Shown: in pieces, positions 34,605 to 45,600 of the stretch
How positions within the stretch are numbered: position 1 is the stretch's first letter
How the letters are laid out: each line of letters begins with the position of its first letter
Assembly (NCBI GenBank): GCA_021821045.1
Contig: JAKACW010000001.1
Span: forward strand, 27,198-91,197
Direction of reading: 5' to 3'
Length of the DNA stretch: 64,000 nucleotides
Source of the DNA: Pseudomonadota bacterium
GTDB lineage: Bacteria; Pseudomonadota; Gammaproteobacteria; JAADHS01
Program-made: the position numbers and the translations under genes
The notes under the pieces: generated by a model
What the model saw: the letters and a program-made list of their open reading frames with translations, nothing else
What the model was told of the DNA's origin: nothing
Databases searched by the model: none

Positions 34605-36407
34605 TTAACGTCCGTAGTGTTCCGCCAACCGGCTGATGAACTCATCGACAAACACGTGCATGTCGGCCACGATCTCCTTGATGCGCGATGCAAGGTAGTT
34701 GTAGCCGAACAGGGCCGGAATCGCTACGCCCAGCCCGGCGACTGTCGCCACCAGCGCGGCGGCAATCCCCGGCGCGATGGCGTTGACGTTGACATCGCCG
34801 CTGGCTGCAATGGCCGCGAAGGTAATCATTACGCCGACGACGGTGCCCAGCAGACCCAGGAAGGGACCGCCGCTGATGGCGATGGTTAGCAGCACCATTT
34901 GACTGTTCAGTCGCTGCGTCTCGCGAACCAAGGTCGCGTCCAGTCCGGCACGAATGGTTTCGATCGCCTGGGGGGAAAGATTCGCCGCTTGCGCGCCTAC
35001 CGTTGCGCCCACACGGCGTTGTAGGTCTTGTATGCCGGCATGGTAGATGCGGTAGATGCTCGAGCTTTGAAAGTGGTCGTGCTTGCCGAACAAGGCCTGC
35101 GCCAGGGGCGACGACGCTTCGAGTTGCTTCGCTTCTTCGTCCTCTTCCGCATCCAGCGCCGTCGGATCACCTTTGAGTTTGCTGAACTGAGTCAGAAACG
35201 ACCGGTTGTCGCGACGAACTCGGTTGATGTAGACGCCCTTGCCAAACATGACCAACCAACTTATGACCGCCATGACAACCAAGATCGCGATTACGACCCA
35301 GCCGTCGATCGTGACGTTCTGAAGAATGACGCCGAAATAGGACGTACCGCCGGATTCACCTTGCTCGTCTTCGCCATAAGCAAGAAGTGGGCTGTCCGGG
35401 GTCTGCGCCATATAGGACGCCCGTATCCAGTTGGCATCCCGCGCCACATTGCTGACTTGGGCTTCGTCCAACTCGCCAACAAAACCAAGGGTGCCGTCCG
35501 TGGCTGCGCCGAATGACAGCGCTCCTCCAAACTCTTGCTCGAACTTGACCGCGATGCCGGCGGCTTCCGCCCCATTGACATAAAGCGCCAACTTGTCCGC
35601 GGTCAAGCTAACGACAACATGCTGCCAGGCGCCGTCCGGAATGACGGCAGGCGAGGTCTCGTAGCTCTTCGCGCCGGAGTAGCGGGCGCGCAGCTCGTTG
35701 CCTTTCATCTCCAAGACCAGTCCGTTGTTGCCGTCTTGCCATTGGGCCACGTAGGCGTTGCTCTGCGACTGCCCGGACTTCAACCACAGCGAGAGGGTCA
35801 AGCCGTTCTTCGGGTCTGCCCGAAGCGCGGGGCGGTTTTCAAGTTTAATGCTCGATGAGCCATTGAACTGCACGCCACCGCCGATGAACGAGGCGGACAC
35901 CAGCGAGGCGGTGGTGCTGTCGGGATGGTTGGCGAATGAACTGCGGTCCTGCACTTGCGCGCCGTCAAAGTGGTAGACCAGCACCTGGCGCGGATCGAAC
36001 GTGGCGGCAGCCTCTTGACCGTCCGCCGCGGCGGCGTTGCCATAGTACATCCAAATCGATTCGCCCATGCTGGCCCCGGCGACACTCGGCAGTTTGACCC
36101 AGACGAATGCCAGGCCATTAACGGGATCGATACGTTCGATGTGGTGCTTGAGGGGCGTCTTGTCGTCGCCCGCGACGAAACGCAAATCGGCGCCGGCCGC
36201 GTTCATGTCCTGGAAAAACGGAAAATTCCCCGCATGCAAACGCACCAGCACGGGAAAGTCAGTGAGCGTTGCGGGTAGATTGGCGCCCTGTGCCGTGGTG
36301 TTCAGGCTGATCTGCTTGCGAAACGACCACTCGTCCTGCCACCACGCCTGCGCCAGCATCGGCAGACTCATCAAAACGAAAAAGAACAACGCAATCCGTT
36401 GTCGCGG
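34605..36407 (-). CDS. DUF2341-LamG-ExbB fusion protein (lectin-like proton channel subunit)
   Basis: From ATG 36407 (GGAGA eight bases upstream) the 600-residue protein has a signal peptide (MPRQRIALFFFVLMSLPMLAQA), then DUF2341 (~23-130: WQDEWSFRKQISLNTT, YYGNAAAADG), then a LamG/concanavalin-like domain (~145-330: NGLTLSLWLKSGQSQSN, YVNGAEAAGI, FVGELDEAQVSN). Membrane span ~375-395 follows, then MotA/TolQ/ExbB core helices (FLGLLGTVVGVMITFAAIA and GIAAALVATVAGLGVAIPAL). The extracytoplasmic lectin-like part is exported while the ExbB part forms the motor, so a sugar or peptidoglycan contact may gate or anchor the energised complex. First gene of the five-gene operon. Confidence 0.88.
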   Translation of the reverse strand, partial: PRQRIALFFFVLMSLPMLAQAWWQDEWSFRKQISLNTTAQGANLPATLTDFPVLVRLHAGNFPFFQDMNAAGADLRFVAGDDKTPLKHHIERIDPVNGLAFVWVKLPSVAGASMGESIWMYYGNAAAADGQEAAATFDPRQVLVYHFDGAQVQDRSSFANHPDSTTASLVSASFIGGGVQFNGSSSIKLENRPALRADPKNGLTLSLWLKSGQSQSNAYVAQWQDGNNGLVLEMKGNELRARYSGAKSYETSPAVIPDGAWQHVVVSLTADKLALYVNGAEAAGIAVKFEQEFGGALSFGAATDGTLGFVGELDEAQVSNVARDANWIRASYMAQTPDSPLLAYGEDEQGESGGTSYFGVILQNVTIDGWVVIAILVVMAVISWLVMFGKGVYINRVRRDNRSFLTQFSKLKGDPTALDAEEDEEAKQLEASSPLAQALFGKHDHFQSSSIYRIYHAGIQDLQRRVGATVGAQAANLSPQAIETIRAGLDATLVRETQRLNSQMVLLTIAISGGPFLGLLGTVVGVMITFAAIAASGDVNVNAIAPGIAAALVATVAGLGVAIPALFGYNYLASRIKEIVADMHVFVDEFISRLAEHYGR

Positions 36408-36464
36408 CATTAGTAGTTTCTCCATTGACGGCACGCGAATCAGGGGATTCGAAAGACCCGTTGC

Positions 36465-36498
36465 ATGTTCTCTGGAAATTGTTGCAGGAACATTACAA
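36465..36498 (-). promoter_or_regulatory. Possible PhoB box and -10 for the ExbB operon
   Basis: Minus-strand TTGTAATGTTCCTGCAAC (36481-36498), two 5/7 half-sites with an 11-bp period, then GAACAT (36465-36470) after 10 bp, ~60 bp before the chosen start. Confidence 0.35.
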
Positions 36499-36604
36499 AA
36501 GCCTTGATAGCAGGCTGTTGTTTCGAACAGGAGAATCTGAAACGTCAAAGAAATCCGACACGGGAGTGAGCATGGTCGCGCAACAATCGCGATTATGCTC
36601 ACTC

Positions 36605-39600
36605 TTACGGAACATCCTCCAAGCCGAATCCTTCTACCACCACTTCCAAGAACGACAACGCTTGATCGGATAAGGGTGTTTCCGAAGCCTGGTCTGCCGC
36701 CGAACCGACGTTTGAAGCGAGTGACGATTCCGCGTCCTTGGTCACCGAACTGGCCACGCCGCTCACGCCGGTCAATCCGGCGGCGATGCTGCTATCGCCC
36801 ACGGGAACGCCTACGGCAAAACCGCCGACGTCGATATTGTCGGCGCCGATGACCTCAGTGGCGGCGATGGTCAAGTTTTCCGTGGCGCGAATCCCGGCAT
36901 CGCCCGCATCGATCACACCCTTGGGCGCGAACAGATAGGCGTTCTTGCCTAACAGACCGCTGCCGGCAACCGCGGGGGGGAATTCGACGGTGACGTTGCC
37001 GTCTTGGTCGACCACGGTGCGCGGCGGCGGAATGGACACCGCTGTCTTCGCGCCCCGGCCGGCGTCCAAGTCGCCGTTGGACGACCACAGCAACAAATCC
37101 CCGGAAAGGGCGAATACGCGGGACTGGTTGACCAGAAAATCCCCGTCGGCGAATCCGCTCACGTTGCCGGCGGCGGCGACGATCCCCAACTGATCAGGCC
37201 CCTTGCTGATCGCCGATGAACCCGCCACACCCGCGTTGATCAAGCCGCCCGGCACCACCAACGCGACGTCGCCTTGGTCGATGGTCGCGATCTGACTCAA
37301 TAGGGACCGAACATCGCCGGTGTAGTCGTCGGCGGGGAACAGGGTGTCGATCGCGTCGAATCCCCGAGAGAAATCGTTGTTGCTGGTGGTGGCCGCAATG
37401 CCGGACTCTTTCAGCTCGTTGAAAAACACATCCAGCACCAACTCGCGCTGAACCAGGGGATCGAATCCGCGGAACGCATCAAGCGGGCTTTCACCGACGC
37501 CGCCGAAGCGCTCGACGTAGCTCGCCAGTGCGAGCTGATAATCCGATGATTCCGCCAAGTACCGCTGGATGAACGCGTCATAGGCCGGCTCGGTGCTCAG
37601 CCCCGCCATTAACACCACATCCATGCCCTCGTCGGTGAGATTGGCATTTGCGGCATTGCCCAAAGAGCGCACGCCGACGGATGTGCCGAGATCGATATCT
37701 CCGCCAGCGGTGAAATAGGCTCGACCCGGGCCGTACAGTTCAAACAGACCATATTGGCCGCCGGTTTCGAGCTTACCGTTGGCATCGCGGCGGGTAGGTT
37801 GCACAAACGTTCCCGCGGTCGCGATGCTCGACACGTCCGTCGCATTGGCGTGCTGCAGCCGCAGTGTCGTATTGACAAGGTCCCCCGCAGCTTCAATACG
37901 GGTGGCTTTGCTTAGCGTCACGCTAAGATCGGTGATGTTGCCCGCGCCCGTGGCGATGAGGTTGAAGCCCGCATCGCCGCCAGACACGGGTTGAAGAGCG
38001 TGGCCTTTCAGCAGCGCCTCCAAGCCGCCGTTACTCGGGTCGCCGCTTTCGAGGGTGAACTCTTGGCGCGACCATGGATTCGCCGGCAAAGGCATCAGAC
38101 GCAAATCGCCATCGGACTGCACCAGTTGGTTAAACTTGCTGTCGCCCCCGGGATTCACGATCGACCTAAATTCGTTGCCGGCAAGAAAGCTGAGAGCGCC
38201 TGCCGCCGCGGGAAACACGTAAAACACTTCGTCGTAGGTCTTTAGGTTGATGTCACCCGCCAATGCGGACGCGGTTAGATTTCCGGGATAAAGCCCCAAT
38301 GGTCGGACCAGCTCTCTGCTCAGCGTATCGAAATCAAGCCGCTCCACCGACCGCACTGCATTAGTGAAAATTACGTTACCCGCCAGCGAGGTGAAGCCGG
38401 CGGCACTGGCCTCCGTGTAGCCAAACATAAAGGATTCGAACTCGTTGTTCCCGCTATTCGGCCGATCCTGCTGTCGCATATCGATCATCAATGGGTCGAT
38501 CATAGCGGCCACCGTCACATCTCCGGCCCCGATTACATCAAACTGCGCGTCACCAACCGCCAGCAGAAACCCGGTCTCATCGCCCACGTTGCCACCGGCG
38601 CGCAGCCGGCCGGTCCCGCGGCCAAGATAATAGGCGCCACCGCTCACATCACCCGCAACGTCGATTACCATCCGGCCGCCGCCATTGATTTCGGTCGTCC
38701 AGTTGCTGGGGAGAAATCCGGCGTTGCCGCCTGCAAGCTGCGATCGATCCGCAAAGGCGAACTCGCCTTGCGCTTTGCCGGTGGTGGGAATGGAGAATGA
38801 TGCATCGATCAGGTCACCGCCGACCTGGACCACGACGTCGCCGCCGCCCAAAGCCGCGAAGCCTTGACGGAAAGGTTTCAGTCCGCCGTTGTTCTTGAGC
38901 ACGTCATTGTCGGCGTTGGACGTCCGCGGCTGCTGAAAGGTGATGCCCCAGTATGTTGGGACCGCCCCATGGGACGTCGCCTCTCCGCCGAGGCGCACCA
39001 ACCACTCGCTGTAAAGTTGATCCAATGGGGCACCTTTGACCGAGCCTCCCGCCGCAAGACGAAGGTCGCCGCCCTCGACCGGGAATTCCACTTCGCGCAG
39101 CATCTGCATCAAGTACGGCCGGCCATAACCATATTCATCGCCGAGACCGTCGACGAAGGTAACCTTGTCCAAATCCCCCACACCGCCGTCGCGCCCGGCG
39201 GTATACACCGCGGACGTTGCGGTTGCCAGATTGATGTCGCCACTGGCCGCGATGTCGATATTACCCGTACCGGTGCGCACCATCACGTCGTTGCCGACGG
39301 TAACGCTATGCGCTTCGTTTCGGGTGGCCAGGCGATCCGGGCTCGCCACGACTGCGCCGGCCGTCAGTTGATAGGACCAGGACGCATCGTCCATGAGCCG
39401 AACCCGGTTCACCGGTCGATTGCGCCCGCCCGTAAAATCAAATGTGCGAATAACGGCGAAGCCATCACTCAGCGATGCGTCGAAACGCAAGTCGCCGCCG
39501 GCACGCAGCGCTAAAACCCCGGACTCACCGCCGGCGCGCCAGTCGAACAGGTCCAGCTCCTGATCGAGCACGAGATCGCCGCTGGAAACAACCTCCACGC

Positions 39601-42600
39601 CGGGAATCACGTGGAAACGTGCATCTTCGTTCACCACCAGACGTTGCTTGATCAAATCGCTTCCCGCCATGAACGTTTCCACATCCAGCTTGGCGACGGC
39701 GATCTGGGTGCTCACCAGTCCGTCCGCCGAGGCGTCGTAGCGGGCGGTGGCTTCGATGTCAATGCGCTCGGCGCCGATAATGTCGCCCGCGAGGGCCGTG
39801 ACCGCCACGTCACCGGAGTCCGTGCGGGGGGCCGTCAGGCGAACGTATCCCGACGCGGCGCCGTTCGCGCCCTCCGTTCGAATAAGCGAACCCGCCGCCA
39901 TGTTCAGCTGGCCGTCGCGCGTGAGCAAGTACACGCTGCCGCCATCGTTGGGACTGGATGCATCGAGGCGAGCGGCCGGCTCCAAGTTCAGATCTCCCAG
40001 CGCCGCGAGCGCAATACGGCCCGGGAGTCCGTCGACAGAATCGGCCGACGGGTCGCCGGTCGGCACCACCCCGATAGTGCCGGCCACGGTCAGCGAACCG
40101 CCGTCAGCGGTAATGGAAACATCGCGTGCGCGAACACCCTTGGTTAGCGTGATATCCCCCTCGCCAATTCTTAGCCTGCGCCGTTCGGTGAAACCGCCGT
40201 CGTTGAGCACAAGGTTCAGCCCATCAATATCACCGATGCGGTCGACGTCGAGATCAAAGGATCCACCGGGCGCGCCGGCGCCAAGCAGTTGCGCAGCCGG
40301 AGCCATCTCAAACGCGCCATTTTGGGCAACGACGGTGACGCCTCCCGCGGCGGCACTGCGTTCAGGATCGCCGTCGATACCGGAGACATCCACTTGAGCG
40401 CCCGCTGCCACCGACACATCGCCGCCCAACGCCCGGAGGGTCAGTTGGCCCCCATCCGCCGCGACGTGTCCTGGCCCGATGGACGCGATGGCCCCACGCA
40501 AATCGATACTCGCCGCACTGCCCACGTGAATATCCTCGTCCGCCACGACACGCAACGCGCCGGCCGGCAAGAACACCTCCGTGTCGAGGCTCACCGCCGC
40601 GGCCTGGAGATTCAGGGCCGCGCCCAACACCGCATCCTCGGCGACGGTCGCGCGGTCCGTCGTCGCAGCGAGGCCGCCGCCGATGTTCATGACGCCGCCG
40701 CTAGTGACCTCCACCGTTGCCTGTCGCCCTGCAACCAACCGGGGCGTCGTCACATTCAAATTCCCCGCCGCATGCAGCGCCCCGTCGGCCGCCAGTGCCA
40801 CCTGCTGCACCGCGGTAACGTTCACGGTACCAAACCCCTCCAGGGCGAGCTCTCCGCCGGCGAGTCGCAACTGATCCACTTGCGCACTGAATGTCGATTC
40901 ACCTGTTGCCGAGTCGGGACGCGCTGCGGCTGTCCCGCTGTTCCGTAAGGTGAGTGTGGTGGCGCTCAGCGAGACGTGGGTCGGCGTTGGGACAGCGCTT
41001 TCGACGCCGCCAAGGTCGTCGGCGGGAAGCGACGCCGCGGCGAGCCGTACGGCGTCGAGCGTTACGCTGCCGAATTGCGCCACGGTGTCACCGTAGAAAT
41101 CAATGCTGTCCCGCGAGCGCAGAACCAAATCCACACCGGCCAGACGCGACAACGCCTCGTTGTCGAGAACCAAGCCGCTCTCAACACCGGCCGTTTCGCC
41201 AAGACTAATTCTGTTGGCCGCCAATGTCGCCGTGCCGCCGGCATCGAAAACACCGCCCATGGTCAAATCGCCATCGGCATCCAGAACAACCGACCCGGCT
41301 GCCTGCAAATTGGCACCGCTCGACACTGTCAAGTTCGCGCCGCCGCCAAAACTCTCTTCCCGCGTGATCTCCCCACCGCGCGACGTCGATAAACGCATCA
41401 ACGCCGCGCCTGCGGGCAAGCGCATTCTTTGTTCACCTGCGGTGCCGCTGCCGCTGGCGGTCAATGTCGCTCCCTCCGCCACTACAAGGTTTTCCGTCGC
41501 CGCCAATAGAAGCTCCGGAACTTCAATCGTCACATTGTCCGCAATAGCGAGGTCTCGGCTGATAACGTCCAGAGAAGTAAACAACCCTTCGGCGTCGATG
41601 TCGTCGCGGCGGCGAACGCCAAGGGCAAGACTTGCGGCGCCAAGACTGCGCAAGTCGCCGCTCGTCAGTTCGACGACATCGGACGCCTCGGCATCGGACG
41701 CCTCGGTCAATGCATTGACAACCCGCAGGGACGGCGCGGCGATATCCACTTGCGCACCGCGACCGCTGCCGCTGTTAGGCACGAGACTTCCGGCCAAACG
41801 CAATGCCTCGCCTGCGGCGATCGACAGGGTTCCGGCATCGGCGCTTGCCAGTCCCGCGCTCAACAATTGATCGGTGTTGAGCTCCAAATACTCGGCCCGC
41901 TCGCGCAACTGCGCTCCGTTGGAAACCGTGTAGGCGTGCCATTGCGCATCGAATGTCGACGTCCCGGCAACGCCGCCTTTCGCCGCGACGACTTGGAGGC
42001 CATCGCTGCGTGCCAATCCGTCGCCGGGCAGCGGTGCAACCGCGGTTTTGGTCGGCTCGACGAGATAGCCGCCATACAGTGCATAGCGCGCCGGCAGCTT
42101 GGCATAGACGCCGGCGGGCAAGCCGTCGACCCCATCGGCTATATATATAGTGTCCCCCACACCCGGGGCTGCCGTTGCGGAAGCCAGCGGGTCAAAGGGC
42201 GCGAAGGTCTCGCCGAGTTGGGGCAGCACGGCGAATGCTCCGGAAAGCGCGCCAGGGGCCAGAACGTCCCGGGAGCCGCCCGGTCCTGGGATGAACTCAA
42301 AACTGCCCAGCTCACCGCCGCCGCCAACGTCCAACCTAGCAAGTGTTTCGATGGCAACATCCGGTGACTGTAAAGCGATGTTGCGTTCCGGAGCCGTTTC
42401 CACCACCTTGAGCAGATTGCTCTCAAATGGAAAGACCAACGTTTCGCCGAACTGAGCTTGGCCGTACGGCACCAACAAACCCGCCCCGGATACGGACGTC
42501 AGGCTATTATTCGCCAATACGAGTTGCTCGGAAGCGGTTAGCACCAGACTGCCGAAGGGTGCGCGCAAAACCCCTTGTTGGCGAATGACCGGTGCACTGA

Positions 42601-45600
42601 GGCGCAGTTGGCTGCCGGCGGAAAGCGGCGCCGGCGGCGCACTGGCGGCCGAAACGCCCGGAGCGGCGGCGATCGCCAAGATCGTTCCCGGGTTGGGCGC
42701 CAGCTCGATGTCAAACTCTGTCAGTGTAGTCGCGTAAACTTGCTGCGCCTCCAAGCGCAGATTGCCGGCGCTGCGCAGGCTCCCTTCAATGTCAAGCGAT
42801 CCCGCCGCGCGATCGCCACGCAAGCGCATATCACCGGAACTCAGCAACAAGGCGCCACCGCCGGTGTCCACGCCGTCGTTATCCCTTCCGCCAAATCCGC
42901 TTAAGGTCACATCCCCCACGATTTCGAGTAGTGCCGCAGTCTCGACCGCGCCGTCACTGGGTTGAGCGGCGATGCGCAACTGCGCCGATCCACTGACCGA
43001 TGCAACGTCCAAGAACTGAAGCGTGCTGCCGGTCAGGTCGCTGCCGAGCCGCACATAGGGCGCGCTGAGTTGTACCGCGGTGCCGTCGGCGCCGCTCAGC
43101 AGCGGCGCATCGAAGATCAAACTGCTGCGCGCGGATACGCCCAGACTGCTGTCGAATCGAATCAACGCGGGATCGGAAGCCTGACCAGTGTTGCGCTTTG
43201 TGGGACGGACGGCCAGTTCAATGCGATCGAAGCCGCCGCTTTGCAGCGTCGACGCGGAAACAAGAGCCAAGCCGTTGAGTTCGACCGGAATCGCCTGCTC
43301 GGCTGCAACGTTCTGCAGCGCTTCGGCAAATTCCGGCCACTCGCTGTCACTGCTTAGAACCAAGCTGCGGGCCGAAAATGGGAAGTTTGGTTGCTCGGGT
43401 ATGTCGTTGCTGTCATCGCGCTGAGTGGGATCGAGCGCCACGCGTAAACTGCCACCGGCGGCACCCTCCACGTCGGCGCCGCGAGCTTGCAGGTCGCCGA
43501 ACGGTAGGAGCGTTTCTGCCGCGCGCAGGTTAATGGTCCCGGCCGATGCGTGGACGCGGGTGGCAGCAGTATCCAGCGCGCCGCCGCTGCGGTTGGCGGG
43601 CAGGTCGAACACGGCGGCGACTCCGTTCGCATGGATAGTCGATCCGGGACTCAACACCACGCTGCCCTGTTTAGCATCCAGCGAAATCGCGCCGCCACGA
43701 TAGACATCGCCAAGTCGGCGCCCCAGCGCGTCGGGGCGCATCACTACTGTGCCGTCGGCCGCCAGCACCGCCGACGGTCCGAGCCAAATCATCTGATCGG
43801 CGCGGTACCCGTTCTTTAGATTGGACGACTGCGGCGCTTCGATACTCAGTTGGATGTCGCCTGCCCGCGTTTCAAGACGCCCGTCAATCACGATGCTGGT
43901 ATCCGAGATCAGCTGCAGATTGGATTTGACGTCACCCGCAACACTGGCCCCACCGGCTACACGTATGCCCGGCTGCAAATCCCCGGGATAGTTGCCCAGG
44001 AATGCGGCATCACCCGTGGCGGTCGACTTCAGCGTCAAGTGTACCGGCCGGCGCAAATACTCCGGCAATGTGCCAACTTCTGTAACGGCCGTCAGATCGC
44101 TGGCCGATGCTTCGGCGAAGGTGTCGACCCGCGGCAGCAGATTTACGGCCTGCAAACTCAACGCCGTGTCGGCCGCAAGTTCGACACCACCGGCATTCGC
44201 ACTGAGGCTGTAGCGAGAAAATCCGCCTTGTTGAAAGAACCCCGGCGCCAGGTGAGTCACGCCGGCGCGCATTTCAGCCGGCGCTGCATCGATGCGGAAG
44301 GCGTTGGATTTGAGGCTCAAACTGCCGCCGCTGTCGAGCGCATACGCCTCGATGGCGCCGCCCAAAATCAACGAGGTGGCGCCAAAACTGCTGCTCGAAG
44401 AAAGATCGATGCCGCCACCCTTGCCGCCGGTGAATCGGCTACTTTCCGACACCGCGGCGCCTCCGTTGGCCGCAAGCCGGCTTCCCGCCGCAAGAGTGAG
44501 ATCCCCGCTTGCGGAAAGTGCAATCGTACCCCCATCCAAAACCCGCGACTCGAGCTGCGAAGCGCCCAGCACGGCCAAACGATCATTGATCCAGCGCCCG
44601 CTGACATCGATCAACGCGCGTTCGCCTAGCGAGAGATCGATCTCCGTAAACTGGTCCAACTGGATATCCGATTCAAACGCGGCTTGGGCATCAAACGTGG
44701 CTTTGGCGGAAACTTTCCCGCCAGGGGCGATGATCTGCCCGCCAATATTCATCGCGCTCGCCGTGGCGCTGAATTCGCCAAAGGCTGGCAGCTCCATCCG
44801 ACTCTCTGACGGCAGGTCAAGCCTGCCTGGGGTAGCGATCTGAAGCCGGGCGATGCGATTGGCCTGCAGCCACTGCGGCGGCAACGTCAACACTGCATCT
44901 TGCGAAGTGCGTATGGCGTCGCCCGACGAAAGGGCAACGGTCGGAAGCTGCAACGCCTGGCTGCTGTGATAGTTCAGATTCAACAGCGCGCCCAACGGGA
45001 CTTGATCGAAGGGGCGCGCCAAACCGGCTGCCTCCGCCGCGGGCTTGTTGATTTGCCGCGTACCGGCGACGACATCACCCTTCACGTTGCCGAGGAAATT
45101 GATGGAACGACCATTGAGGTTCAATGTGCCGGCGTCCTTGCCCTCCACATAACCCGCCTCGAAGCGCGCCAAGGACGCGGTGGAAAACACGTCGAAGGTT
45201 TCCACCAAACCCCACTTCTCGTGGCGCACCGTCACGGTACCGAGAATGCCGTCATAAGGCACATTGGGGTCGGCGTCGGCGATGTCGACGATCCTGCCGT
45301 CGCTAAGGAGCTTGGACGTGGCGAGATAGCCGTCTTGATACGTGACCGTACCGCCGGAAACGTCGACTACGGCACTGGCAGCCACGTCGATGGCGCCCTG
45401 CGAAGTGATCGTCACGCTGCCGCCAACGGAGGTCCGTTCCGCCACGTCACGCTTCACGTTATTGAGCGCCCCACTGATATCCAGCAACGGGCTGCCGTCG
45501 CGCACATCGACATACAGTTTCTGACCGCGCAGAGGACCGTCGCGCTGCAGAGGCGCATCCCGCAGTTCGTTACCGCGGGCTTCCACCTCAACGACATTAC

